64,000 nucleotides of DNA from Trochalopteron elliotii (taxonomy: Eukaryota > Chordata > Aves > Passeriformes > Leiothrichidae), in contig JANPWX010000107.1 in the NCBI GenBank assembly GCA_024734555.1, positions 890,666 through 954,665 on the forward strand, written 5' to 3'. The notes under the pieces are model-generated. The model was not told the origin of the DNA. It did not search any database and saw only the letters and a program-made list of their open reading frames with translations. Position numbers and translations under genes: made by a program. Below are positions 1-12,400 of the stretch, one piece after another; position 1 is the first letter of the stretch, and the number at the start of each line of letters is the position of its first letter.

Positions 1-3000
1 TCACCAGTGTGATTCAGGGACTGGTTACTCTCTTTTTGCTGTGGAAATATGCTTGGGTACTAGAGGCTTTGTGCTGAGAAAGGTCTATCTTCCTTTTTTT
101 TTTACTTTTTTTTTCCTCCATCTCCTCCTAGTAAAGGGATTGGCATCTTTATTTCTTTGACCCTGCCAGCAGGCACATGTTAGAGCAACATATGTACCAA
201 ATTTGCAGTGTGCTTAATAAAAATAAGAAATGAGAAGTTTGGGGTGTTTTTTCCTCTCCGTTCAAATGGGTTAAAAGATGAAATCTTCAAAACCAAATGT
301 AATTAAGATTGCAGAAGTGCATGCTAATATTTCAAAGATGCCATTGAAACTTGATTGCATATAAAGAAGAGATGTTAGCTGGCCCGTTTTACAAAATCCT
401 GAGCTGTGCTTTTACTTACTTTTTTATACTCAATTCCAATTTACTTGAGTGCAAAAACGTTCTGTTTGGGTGCCAGGCTGGAGTAGCTGATTTAGTAGGG
501 CGAGTATGAAATGAGCTTGGTGCAATGGAAGTGGGACATTCTACAAATGATCAGTGCTGTCTCAGAAACTCTGAAGTCTAAAAAGCTGAATCTCTGGATT
601 TTTATTTTTTTTCTGAGAAGGTGAAAGCATATTTTTTTTTTTCTGAAGAGACCAACTGCAGTGGATTTAGTGTTAATTTAATGCAATTAAAATTTAAAAA
701 GGATCCTTAATCTGAATATAAAAGAGAGTGCTTTATTGAAGTTGACTCTGAACTCACAATAGGTATATACTTTTAAATCTGGTTTTATGATCATGTTTCA
801 TTCAAGTGCTGTTAGACAACAAAGGAATTGTGTTTCCAAAAAAAGGTTGAACAGTACTGATTAGCATTGCAAAGTCTGCATTTAACAAGATTAGTTTTTA
901 AACTAAACCAGTATATTTTAATTTTTTATATGCATGGATTTAACGTACATGGTGAATAACATCTCTTTATAGAATTTTAAGTATTTGAGACTCGTTATTG
1001 TTTAAAGAAAAGTTGCTGACTTCATCGCAAGTGTAGCCTAGTAAAAATGGGGCCTGGAATAGTAAACTGTTGCAGAGCTGAGGCAGAAACTGGTAACCTT
1101 CTGACCTCTGACTTTTACTGGAAAATGATATGCAACATAAATTCAGGGGGCCTTTTTTCTTTCAAGTATGTATACATATATTCTAGTGGTGCTGTTCACA
1201 ATGCTATAGCTTAAGTGGTGTCAACTTGTTCATTAGAGCCCCTCGCTTTTGGAGCAAACTTAAATCCATGGGGGTTTTTTTTAAGGCTGAAAAAGCTGCT
1301 TCAGAAATAAGCTTTGAACTAAAACGTGGTGGTTTGAGAGGGTTTTTTTTTTTTTGTATTTGGTTAGGGCTGGTCTTTTATTAGACGGATGTGCGTGTGT
1401 TTATGTGGATATGTGCGTGGACAAAACATCTGTGGGGAGCCTTGCCAGAATGCTCCTAGACCGTGTTGGAAATCAAGCTTAGTTCCTGGTGTACTTGTAG
1501 AGATTTTCTGACTTCATTTTCTCCTAAATGTGGCATTTTAGTAGTCTGGAGTGCTGGTCATATCTGATGTATTACTGCCATCCTGGTCAGTTCCTAGCAA
1601 GGTGCATGCTGCAGTCAGGAAGGGTTTTCTAAAGTGAGTTTCAAGCCTGAGTCCTATGAAATATCCACAGAAGGACTTGTCAGTGATGCTTTAGTCAGTT
1701 CTGAAGCTGTTACCCAAACCCCAGTGGTTTATTGAGCCTGGAATTGCAGCCAGTGCTTGATAGAGTGTTTTGTGAAAGAAGGCTCAGTGCATTAAAACTT
1801 TGGAGAAGAGTAACTAAAGTGCGAATTTGATAACTGGAGCTCTCAGGTCAAGTGTGGGAAAGGAATTTTGGAAAAGAGATCCTGTCCTGGGGGTCTCTGT
1901 TACCAAGACTTGCTTTCAGGCCACTTGCCACCTTTGGAAATGGCATTGTTTTTGAGGAGCAGGAATGTGGTTAATGGTAGCCGTGGTCTTGCTGAGCCTT
2001 GCTTTATGTCTTGTTTACATGAAATGCTCTCAAGGTTGAGATTATGGCGGAAGCTCATTTGTTTAAGCACACCCTTGCCTGCATGTACACCTTCTGTAAA
2101 AACCCCAAAATTTGATTTTAGCATTTCCCTATGGGAAAGAAGTCAAAAAATACAACCCAGAAGGACCGAAACGGAAGAGAATGAAAAGACAGCAAATATC
2201 CTGCCTCTCTCCAACTGCATTCAATTTCCAGATGCTGTGATTTGGTGGCTTTTCTGATGTCAGGAGTGCAACACTGTGGTTAAACCCCTGTGCTCAGCAC
2301 TGCTGGGTGCTTTTCTTGGCAGCAGAAGGAGCCAGCATGGCACTGCCATAGCAGCCAGGTGCTGCGGAGGGGTGGCAGCAAAAGGCTGGGGACCCACATG
2401 CTCATGCTTGCAAGCAAAGGAGTTAGCTCAAGATGCATGCTTTGCGTGACATATATTCAGTATATTATGGGCTTCCCTATTTTTAGGAGTTTGTAAAAGT
2501 TCCTTTTGGTTCCTTCCATCTGTCAAGATCACGTTTGCCATTTAAAAAAAAAAAAAAATAAAAAAACCCACCCCAATCTGATCACCAGAAATAAAACCCT
2601 CCAAAACTGTCAGGTTTTAGATTGTTCTCACAACCTACTTCCCTTGTTGGGGTAGGTAAAAGCACCTTCTGGGTGCTTGCAACCTGGCTGAAAGTATCAC
2701 AAGGATGTAAATGTAAGCTTTGCATTTCCTGAGAGGCACACAGACTGGAAAGCTCTAGCCTTTGGCAAGACTTTTCTCCTTAGTCCTTCACCCAGAGTAT
2801 GTTAAAGTCCATTTTTGGACTTTCTGGAGATATTTCTTCTTTACCTTATTTATCACTACAAATCCTGCAAAGTGTATTTTTCACTTATTTATGTCCCAGC
2901 ATACAACACCCACGGAATGACTGCCTTTGAAATCAGGAGAGATGGTCTTTTCCTGTAAACATTTTAAAGTCTTTTTAAACGTGTAAATTTATTTACTTAG

Positions 3001-4020
3001 TAAACAGTAATAACTCCCAGCTGCTTCGATCTATTGCAGAAATCCATATTTAACTGCTAGGGAGCTGTTCTGAGGTCTCGTGCCACTGAACAGCAGGATA
3101 TGTTATTGCATAGTACGTTGACACAACCTCTTCTAAAGGCCTGGTATTGTGTCATCATGGGGGATAGTTATAGCCCAGGAATGCAGAATAATATTATGGA
3201 AAAGTTTTCCCGTTGCTCTGAACTTAACGGCAAAGGCCTTTGGGGGTCTGTCTCCAAATGGTGCAAAGAGATCTGAATTTACATAGCGGACAAATAATTC
3301 ACTGAATTCTATTTAAACGAAGAGACCCAAATTCTTATGTACAGGCAGGTGATGCTGAGCTCATGGCAGCACTGTTTTATCTTGCTGTGTCTTGTAGCTT
3401 CAAAAGATTCCTGTTTGGGATATTGAGAGGTCTGTTTTGTTTGTTTTTCAAGTATTGAGACCAGGAAGATGCTGAACAAAGCCTTGGTGCAGCCACTTTT
3501 AATCCAGAGTGGAGTTCTTTATTTCCCATGTTTAGCTCTTCTACACAGCTTAAAAGAAAACAAAAAATAATCCATTAGTGTCACCTTATTCGTGTGTATT
3601 TTTTCTTTTTCTCTTATTTTTTCCCCCCAAGCCTCAGCCTGCATTCGAAACATTTTTTTAACCTCCAAATAATTGTTGCTCCTTAAATCCAGGAGTAGAA
3701 AGCAGCAACATTTCTTTATAAAAATGTATCAATGGCTGCAATGTTTGGTTTGGTTGTTTTTTTTTTTTTTCAAGATTTTGTAGGAGTTTGAGCAACCTAT
3801 AGGCAAAAAGGCAATCGGGTTTATTATTGCTGGGAATCTCCAGGCGGTTGTTTGGAGGCTGCAAAGGCAGAGCTGGGGAAAGAGGAGGGAGAGAAGGGCC
3901 ACGTTATGTTCCAGATGACTGAGCAAGGATTTATATACCAGCTTGCCTTTTTTTTTTTTTTCCTCTTTTTTTTTTTTTTTTTTTGTAACATGGGAGAAGA
4001 AAAGTAATAAGAGCGGGGAG
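1..4020. other. AT-rich intron without recognised gene
   Basis: No exon or RNA gene is recognised. Several A/T runs are present, including T tracts at about 3760-3774, 3948-3961 and 3966-3984 and an A run near 2544. A 129-codon open frame at 1868-2257 has no recognisable domain and is taken as chance. Confidence 0.6.
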
Positions 4021-4260
4021 GCATTTGAAGCGGTCAGATGGCCGATGACTAATGGGATAGGTGGGCAGGAGCCCTCGGATTGGGTGTCTTAATGAGCACA
4101 TTTCGCACCGAGTTTGGGCTGCAGCTCCCCTTCACCTTTGCCCTTTATTGACCGAACTGACACTTCATTTTTCACATACTTCCAATTATGGCTGAGCTTA
4201 AGTGTCGCCCTGCCTCCTTTCTTTCTTGCCTATGGATGCCTTGAGAGTGGCTAAGGCCAC
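4021..4260. promoter_or_regulatory. Candidate conserved non-coding element
   Basis: A block of high-complexity sequence directly after a poly-T region, with retained CpG (GGCCGATGAC, CCTCGGATTGG, TTTCGCACCGAG, GACCGAACTG, GTGTCGCCC). It contains homeodomain-type cores (TAATGG, TAATGA) and a CCAAT-box core on the minus strand (GATTGG). The texture resembles the developmental enhancers known in MEIS1 introns, but conservation was not tested. Confidence 0.3.
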
Positions 4261-5570
4261 GGAAGATATTTTAATTTGAAAAACTACCATGGCAAGGCAG
4301 GTTTAGGGTGTAACCTGAAACTGCTGTCACTTGGCAGTTTCTCGGATGAAAACAAAAGTTTTAATGTTTCTTGTTTAGTGGCTTCACCGCCACTCCCCCC
4401 TCCCCGTGCTCCTTCACTCTGTGGTGATGTGGGGAATTGCTTTGGGGGGCAATTGGCTTGGTGAGGGGTGTTTTCCTTGGGGTAAATCCTTTCTGGCAGT
4501 ACAGGTGTCATGGGTGGGAGTCACCAAAGCAAAGAGGTAAACCCAAATGAAAAGCAATGCCGTGCTTGAACGATGGCTCCTCTTTCCTTCTCAAATGGCT
4601 CTTTGTGATGTCATAACGCCCTGCAGTGTCCCTTGCTGGACGTTCCCCTTATGGAAAAGCAAAGCATGATTGTGCTTGCACTTTCTCAAGCCTCAGCCCA
4701 GTGTGGATTTGTTGTTTTGGTAATATTTAATGCATGAATGCAGATCCGAGCGTGGCCTGGCTGTGAAGCTTTGGGAAGCGGCTGAAAAACGGTGCTGGGA
4801 GAGGCTGGTAGGATGAAGAGACGGGAAAAATCTGCACTCACCCCTTTTGCTGCACGAGGAAAACCATGATATATCTCCCACTGCCTCAAGCCTGTGTGCA
4901 TTTCCACGTTGGCTTTTACATGCAGAATCCTTCCAGGGCGGAAATGTCTGTTTGCTTTCGCAGGGCTTAGGGGGTTTCGGAGCATGCGGTTTTCCTACCA
5001 AATGTGGATTCTGTCGGAAATAGTTGGAATAAGTTGTGCTCGCATGGGGTGGGTGGGTTTAAGAACAAAATAGCTGCTGTTAGACCTTCGCTTCCCAGCA
5101 GCACCACTGGGTTTTTTTGCAGCGTGGTTTTTCACTACCGGCCCTGTCATGTGAAATTTGGGTGAGTAATGAGTGGGCATGTCACCTGTGTGCCAGTGGT
5201 GATTGCTTTACAGTTAAATACATGGAGACTACATTGATGATTATTTACATCCAAACAGAGGCCCCCCCCTAAACCACAGAAGTATTTATCTCAAAAAAAA
5301 AAAAAAAAAGTATGAAGTATTACCTGCTTTATTATGTAGCCCTCTGGCATAGTAATGGCATGGCATATTTTTACTATAATATGGTAATAAAAGAATATGT
5401 AAAAGGCAGACAAAGGTTCTGTCTTTTCACTAAGGTGACCCCTGTTACCAAGTAACTGCTTTACTTATGAGCTTATTAAAAACTCAAAAAAAAAAAAAAA
5501 TGAGCTTTTCATACTTCACAGGCATTGATGTGAAAATGAGCTGTCCTACGAGTAGTTTTCTTGATCATTT
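4261..5570. other. Intron, mixed; possible conserved block at about 4860-5180
   Basis: No gene seen. The part at about 4860-5180 keeps several CpG (CACGTTGG, GGGCGGAAATG, TTTCGCAGGG, GTTTCGGAGCATGCGG, GTCGGAAATAG) and is free of homopolymers until GGTTTTTTTGCAGC. It is followed by A runs at about 5293-5309 and 5486-5500. Confidence 0.35.
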
Positions 5571-5780
5571 TTAGAACAATTGATTAGCCAAAGAGCCGCT
5601 GTCATTAGTTGACATTGACTGATAGCAATTTGTCACAAGCTCCGAAGGTCAGCCAGGCAGTGGAAGCTCTGGCTTGTCTTTGATTGACCTTTTCTGATGC
5701 CATTATCATGCGATCGGTTAGACTGGATGTGACCCTCGATTAGAAAAGACAGGGCATTAGTCAACAGGGGCTGCTCCCTG
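5571..5780. promoter_or_regulatory. Candidate conserved non-coding element with TGATTGAC-type motif
   Basis: High-complexity sequence with homeodomain-like motifs: ATTGATTAGC, GTCATTAGTTGACATTGACTGATAG, TTTGATTGACC and ATGCGATCGGTTAG. TGATTGAC resembles the PBX half of composite PBX-MEIS sites (TGATTGACAG), though the last two bases differ. Enhancer function is inference. Confidence 0.32.
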
Positions 5781-8380
5781 TGTTTTTCCTGCCTCTTTAT
5801 GTATTGTGAATCCCGAATTAGGCGTAATGGGCTTGTTTGGAAACGGAGCAGTACCTATTTTCTCGCCCAGGCTCTGCCATCCCCTTCCCTTTTCCTGCTT
5901 TTCCATCAAGCAGGCAGCGCTGGGTTTGCTTTAAAATCAGCACCTGTGCCCTCCTCCTTTAAGGTGAGATGTGAGATTTAAACCAGGCTCATATTTATCT
6001 GAAACTCTTCGTGTAGGTGCGTATTGTTCAGCAGCACCAGCATTAATTATTTTTATCTCCCCAGAATCATGTTTTATTTTTTTTTTAACAGTGATTGAGT
6101 GGTTGAGGATTATGCTCATAACATGATGTCAATTTATCATTCTGTTCTAAAGCTGGGGGGCGTGAAACTGTTTTTTTTCCTCCTGCTAGTTTAGGTTTTC
6201 AGCTTTTTGTTTCGTTTTGGTTTTTGGTTTTGGTTTTTTTTTGGTCTCATCAGCCTGATTGAGCTGTTAAACTTAGATTTCGGCAGTGTTAAGTGTGTGT
6301 GTCTCAGCTAAGCAGGGTTTTGCTTCCAGAATGGTGCATGGGAGCAAATTCTTACTTAGAAGTGAGTGTCTGTCATGATTTGAGCATTAATCTATTCCCA
6401 GTGTCAGGATTTATTTCAATCATTCACATTAGCTTAAATGTCTGTTATTAACAGGCATTTTTCTTTTCACTCTGGCAAAGCTAACTTAAATACTTATGAA
6501 TGTTGCTTGTTTTCCCTAAATTGTGGGTAACATCATCCTAAATGAACTCTTCTCCTTGTGAAAAATCCTTCCTTCTTCTCGTTTGCCTTTCAGGGGAAAC
6601 TTGAATTTCTCTAAGCGCCAACTTGTTTATCAGGTCAGCCCCCAGAGATAATAAGCAGTTCAAAACCAGCACAATTCATTTCAGCGGGGTTTAATGTGAA
6701 CTTTCAGTCTTTTCTCAGGAAGAGCTTCCAGCTGGGAGGGGAGCAGAGGGACGACCATGTCAGGAGGCAGATCTTTCAGGCTGAGGCCACTGCCATCGTT
6801 GGCAGAGCAGAAGTAGGGAAAAAGACTTTGGAAACTGTTTACCTTTAAAGTGGCTATGGAAATACAAATATTCCTGACTTCTCAGCCCATCTGTAATCAA
6901 ACAGCAAAATCCATGTACTGGAGCCCTTTTTTTTTTTTTTTTTCCTATTTTCTTGGCAAGTTTTTCTGAACTCAGAAATGTCTACCCATTAAACATCTGT
7001 GTGGCTGTGCACAGGCCCATGTATACATAGATGTGTATATAAGAACATGGCCCTGACCCTGAACTGAGAGCATCCATTGGCTTTTGCAGCCCCCAAAGTG
7101 TGTCTGCACAGAACCAGGTGTTTTACTGAGTGCAGGATCTTGAATATGCCAAACAGGGAACAGTGGTGGAAAATAGTCACACTGCTAAATTGCAGTTAGC
7201 TAAAAACTCTGGTGTAGGACTGAAGGGCATCTTGCTTTCCTCCTTGGATGGGGCAGAGGGAGGTTTGGTTTTGTAAGAAGTTATAGAAATCAGTTTGAAG
7301 TTTTTCATGTCTAGGATAGCCCTTTCAACCGTGCTGGAGTTGAGTGTTTTCAAGATGGATGATATGTTTTTTTTTGTTGTTGTTGCTTTATTTAGATATG
7401 GTGGGTTTTTTCCTACACATCCTGGATGTTTTCACTTAAGTTGTGGTGGCTCATTGGAGCTAATGAACTTCCCATATTAAAAGCCATCTGAATATTCCCA
7501 TCTTAAGGGTTCTATCCCATTTGCTTCTCCAGGTCTTTGTGGCTTCAGCTGAGTCATTTGCAGTCTGATGTAGGCACAGTGAGACTTTAAGGTGTGTCAC
7601 TGACCTCTTTAACTTGGAGGTTAAAAAAAAACAAAAGCTGTGATCTTGTGATGTTTGTTTTGAGAGACATTTTATCACAAGGAGTATAAACTCATAAACA
7701 TGCTATATTTCTGGATTAGTGATGCAACAGGGTTTGCCATCAGGCTGCTTGGCACAAACCATTTTCCTATCTCTCACATGAAAGGCTGGGAGGGGAAAGA
7801 TGACTAAAGTTGGAGGAGAAGTCTTTAAAATTAGTTGTGTATGGAGAAAGTGGGTGCTCATCCCATAATGCAAGAGCTAAGGGTGGGTGTTCATGGCACA
7901 GGAGCTGTTCCCAGAGTGTTAGTAGGCTTAAAACAAACAAAAATGTTTTATGTTAAATTTATTGCTACAGAGCAGCGTTCTGAGGAGGTCAGCAGGGGAC
8001 AAAAAAAGAGATTACACCAATTCATGGAAAAACAGGTAGCTATTAAAAACCCTGGTCCAGATGCAACTGCTGGCTCAGGAAGCTGCCCAAGTGCTGATTG
8101 TCAGAGCAGTGGCACAGCTGCCTCTGTGTGCCCCCACTTGCTATAGTGTTTTCCTAAACACCCGTTATTGTTCATGAGACACACCACCACAAGACCCACT
8201 TACTCTAGATTTATGTTGAAATAATTTTTTGTAATTCAATTCAGGAAATAAAATGCTGGATATTTTTGTTTATCCCTTTTTTTTTTTTTTTTGTTAGAAA
8301 GGCTCTTGCTAATGCTGGCATGCTTTTTGTTGGGAAAGAAAGTCAACATAGCTTGTATTTTCTTGCCCTTATTACCCTGA
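5781..8380. other. Intron without recognised gene
   Basis: Ordinary intron. There is a GTTTTG-rich low-complexity stretch at about 6199-6242 and T runs near 6928-6944 and 8277-8292. Nothing coding is supported. Confidence 0.55.
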
Positions 8381-8800
8381 TGGTGGGGAATGGTTTGATG
8401 CTATTCATTCAAATTTGACAGGTGATTGCTTCTGTAAATGAATGCACTCAAATCATAATTGTTGCAACAGGATTGTTTGATTACCTGGCGGTAGCCTCTT
8501 TCTCTCTGATAGCTTTTGGATCACCTGTTTGCTGAGAGCATTTGACAGTCCTCATGTTTATTACCCAATTGAATGTCAGTAGCAATTGCAGCTAAAGATA
8601 AACGAAAATGCAAGTACTTGTTGACCTTGACTTTTTTCCACAAGATATTGGACTTGATGGCTCTATTGCTGTTGAACTGATAAGAGTTATAAACAGTAGT
8701 TGAAGGAAAATGTTTTATTCCCAGAGGAAAATACCACACTGCTGTGGGAAATGGCATCTGACGAGCGCGCCGTGCCAAATTCACTTGGTTCACCTTCATT
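8381..8800. promoter_or_regulatory. Candidate conserved element with two TGACAG MEIS-type sites
   Basis: TGACAG at 8416-8421 runs straight into GTGATTG, and a second TGACAG lies at 8543-8548. Between and after them are TTTGATTACC, ACCCAATTGAATG and GCAATTGC, and the block is nearly free of homopolymers. This is compatible with a TALE-responsive enhancer in a MEIS gene; conservation and activity were not testable. Confidence 0.33.
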
Positions 8801-9600
8801 TAGACTGTGGGAAAATAAAATCCAAATTTCCCCTTTTATGACTTTAATATCTCTGCAAACATGAATTCCTGTGCTCTTTGTAAAGTTTTGTTGGCAGGCT
8901 GTGCCAATAACAGGCTGCGAGCACGAGACCTCGCCGTGTTTTATGATGTGCTATAATGAGGATTCTCAATTCTTCCTCGTTTTTTTGGCTGATTTGATAA
9001 TTACAGGGAGGGAGCAGAGCTTTCTTCTCCTGTTCCATGGGAAGCTTACTATGCCTGTAACAGGCTAAGACTGGGAAATGAGTGGCTGTGGGTGGATATT
9101 GTCGGGCTGGGGCTGTGCTGGTGGGAGGACAGGCTGGGGATGAAGGCAGGGATGGAGAAATGATATTTTCATAGGTCAAGTTTGCCCCCATTTATTTAGG
9201 CAAGGTCCCAGATGGGCTCCTTTGCAGGTTTTTGGTAGGAGGGGGCTGATTTGGTGGTGCCCCTCCCAGCTGTGTTTGGGAAATGGGAGGCAGGGATGAA
9301 CTCCAGCCCCAATAAATTTTCCTGCTATAACCCCATATAGATATGTATACATATATATATGTGTGTGTATATATATATATATTTAAATATATGTATATTT
9401 ATATCTATTTATTTCTAATCCTGCTCTAATATGAAACCTGAAAGGAAGACTTCAATGGGAGCAGGAGAGAAGGCAATAGGCTTTGAGATCTTTCAGGATG
9501 AAAGCCACTGTATAGACATGACACGTAAAAAGCACAAAAGACAGTGGAATTATATTCTTTAAAACATAAGTCCTTCTTGTCTCAGCAACTGCTCTGATAA
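8801..9600. other. Intron with AT microsatellite, no gene recognised
   Basis: About 8860-9070 is fairly high-complexity sequence with some CpG (GGCTGCGAGCACGAGACCTCGCCGTG). The rest is G-rich intron followed by the AT/GT repeat at 9335-9414. No coding region is supported. Confidence 0.5.
9335..9414. repeat. AT/GT-rich microsatellite
   Basis: A compound of (AT)n, a short (GT)n and ATTTAT units, about 80 bases long. Confidence 0.9.
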
Positions 9601-9830
9601 ACTCTGTGCAGTGTTGTAGGAGCTTGTTAAAGCTCCGAAATGCAGGATTAAACAGTGCTGTAACAGTTAGCAGAGTCAGACGAGTAATCTCATTGCATTG
9701 TAATTTTTTTTTAGGTAAGATTAAGCTGGCATTACATTATATGTTTGTGGGCAAGAGGCCATTCTTTAAGGGATTAATTAATAGGATCAGCGCTGTAAGA
9801 TGCTGACATAATTTTTTTCTAGGCACATTG
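9601..9830. promoter_or_regulatory. Candidate conserved non-coding element
   Basis: Homeodomain-type AT-rich motifs (GGATTAAAC, GAGTAATC, GGGATTAATTAATAGGATC) are mixed with AGACGAG and AGCGCTG. A weak candidate, based only on sequence texture. Confidence 0.22.
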
Positions 9831-12060
9831 ATGCTCACAGGCTTTTATTATTAGTATTCTTTTTTTTTTTTTTTTTCCTTCCAGTTTTAAATTCATGAAT
9901 GAGATGGGGACTTTTCTCTGGGCAATCAGAGCAGCCTCTGCAGCTTGCAGCAGTGGTGATGTCAGAGCCACCTGTCACCCTATAATTCACTGGGGACTGC
10001 TTCTCCCTGGCCTGGTGACCCACTAGTTGGTGACATGAGAAATACCAGAGAAATGCCTGATGTCCCTTCTGCCCAAGCTGGGGTGGGATTGTAGGGCTGT
10101 GACTAAGCAAATGCCTGACACTTCTCTGGCAGAGAATGAGGGTAAAGTCTTCCCACCTCTCTGCTTTGGCTCTTTAGCCTTGATACCTCCTCCATGTAGC
10201 CTTTGGTTTGGCATGCTTGAACTTTTCCTGCTCCGGCCTGGAAGGTGGGAAGGGACATGGGAGAGTGTGATGTGCAGTGGGAGCAGTGTGACATCAGGAC
10301 AGGCACTGCCACCCTGCCTCCCTCTGTGGCTTGGGGATTTCCCCATCACCAGGCAGTACCTCTGCCATCAAATATATAAATACTTACATATATAAAACTT
10401 ATTTACCTGTTGTAAATATTAGGAGTATTTGTTTATATTGTTTTTTTTTTTTCCTCTTGGGAATTTAAAGTCTCGCGCAGATTTTGCAGTCAGGTTTTTG
10501 CAGTTGCTCTTTGCCATAGTGTAATGTGGAAGTGTGGGAAAGAAGAGACAGCATATAAATAAATAAAAGTACAGTGGGCACAGCCTTTTCAACTACTTGT
10601 CCCTTAGTCTTTAGTTTTCCTGGGGCTGATTCTGGGCTGTGGGTGAGAGATGGCCCTTGCAACCCCAATACTGTGTATTGTTTCCAGGTTGTAGAAGGAC
10701 AGGAAAAGATCTACTAGAAGACATCACTTATGCCCTTGGAAAAGACCTAATGGTGGCAGACATACCCTAACTTATTGTGAAATCTTCCCCAGTGCTCTGA
10801 ATAGCAGTGTCACATGGATGCATGCTAAATATATTCTGGAGTCTGTGGTGTCCCCATGGACCTCAAAGGAGGCATATCTTAGCTTTCTCTGGGCAGCCAG
10901 TGAAGGTCATGGAAGCAAGGCTTGTAGGATGGAGAACCTTTTGTTGGTCTCTTTGCTGTGCCAAGAGAATCTCCTCCTTTCCTGCCTCCCTTGGCACAGG
11001 AGTGAGGGAGAAACCCCACGGTGGAGTTGCTGCTTGGGGCCCTGGGTTATAGCACTGCATGGAATGCCTTCCTAAAGCAGGGGAAAGAGGGAATGAGGTC
11101 AGCATTAACTGAACAGCTCCGAGTTAACTGTCATTTAAAATGGGGTTAAAGTTTCAGGGCACTGTAATGTCAGAGTGTAGCAGCTCCTTGCTGAAGAGCA
11201 GGGGAAAAGATGCAGGAAAATTAAAGCAAGGGCGAAAAGGGATGACAAAGTGGAGTTGAAATGTTGTGTTCTTTCTGTACTTCTCCTCCCTTCCCTACTA
11301 AGTAAAGCATCTATTTATCTCTCCTGTCCCCTCATCCTGCCTGTGGCAATGAGAATGCCCCAGGAGAGGCTTTTATGCAGGATCCTGCCTGCTTTCTTTT
11401 TATTTTTTTTTTGTATCTGTCTGCACTAACCCCGTGCAAATCCTGCATGAGGCCAGCTGTGTAAGAGCAAGAATAGTGGTGATGTTAATTCAGTGTAACT
11501 ACTGGGCAGACTTGGTGTGGTTTTGTGTTGTAGTTCTGTAATGGGCTGTAGGAAAGCAGAGGGATGTTCTATTGATGAGCAGGCTGAGCCACAAAATCTT
11601 TGAATGTCAGTCCATAAATATTTATTGTTTGTGTGTGTGTTTGTTCATGTACGTGCTTGGATGTGACTACTTCCTACTACTACACCTTTTTTATTCTGTC
11701 AGCCTGGCAAGAAAAGTGGTAAAACAACCACCCTTAAGAAGCACAGGGAATTTTTAGAGCCTTTTAGAACCTTTCAAGTTTTCTTTACGAGGAGCATTGT
11801 GCTAAGTTCCTTGGTGTTACAGCTACCAGAAACAAATTAGGAAGCAGTGCTAGCATTAGTGTCTCACCACATATTTAATCCAGCTAAAAAAACCCTGAGG
11901 TGGCCATAATTTACCAGGCTGAAGAGCAGAGAGGGCTGGCATAGCCACCTCATCAAGAAATGCAAAGTGATGACTTGGTTTAATTTAATCCAAAGGATGA
12001 CTTGATGAGTTTAGTCCCAATAAAGTAACCAGCTAACAGTCTGCAGGAGGAGCATGTTAG
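9831..12060. other. Intron without recognised gene
   Basis: Mixed-composition sequence with T runs at about 9861-9878 and 10441-10452. Opposed open frames of up to 111 codons at 10023-10395 show no recognisable domain. Nothing functional is supported. Confidence 0.55.
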
Positions 12061-12400
12061 TCATGACATGGGTGTATCAGCTCTTCACCACCATTAATTA
12101 TATTGCATCACTGAAGAGCAGAATATGCATATTATGCAATTTTACAGCATGGCTTTCCATACATAATCTATTAATATAAATTAGAATCACTTCGTACAGA
12201 TGAATTGAAATGCTGTGTGTTACCAATATACAAATTTTATTTACAGTTGCAAGTTGGTGTGTGTGAAATGACAGTATTAAACTTAAAAGTGCCTCTCAAG
12301 TTGATAAATGCCAACTTGATACTAAACACATTAATACCCAGTTAAAATTAGCAATCAATTTACTTGGATATTGGAGGTTAGCCAGGGATGGATCTGAAGT
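12061..12400. promoter_or_regulatory. Candidate conserved AT-rich element with octamer/bZIP-like motifs and an inverted repeat
   Basis: Contains CATTAATTATATTGC, then ATATGCATAT overlapping TTATGCAAT (12123-12140), ATGACAGT, and an 8-base inverted repeat at 12296-12319. These resemble POU, C/EBP or PAR-bZIP and homeodomain sites. The long AT-rich but non-repetitive texture is typical of deeply conserved developmental elements; this is inference. Confidence 0.3.

Noticed and set aside
1868..2257. A 129-codon + strand open frame.
   Set aside because: No domain, no splice context, and low-complexity neighbourhood. Taken as chance.
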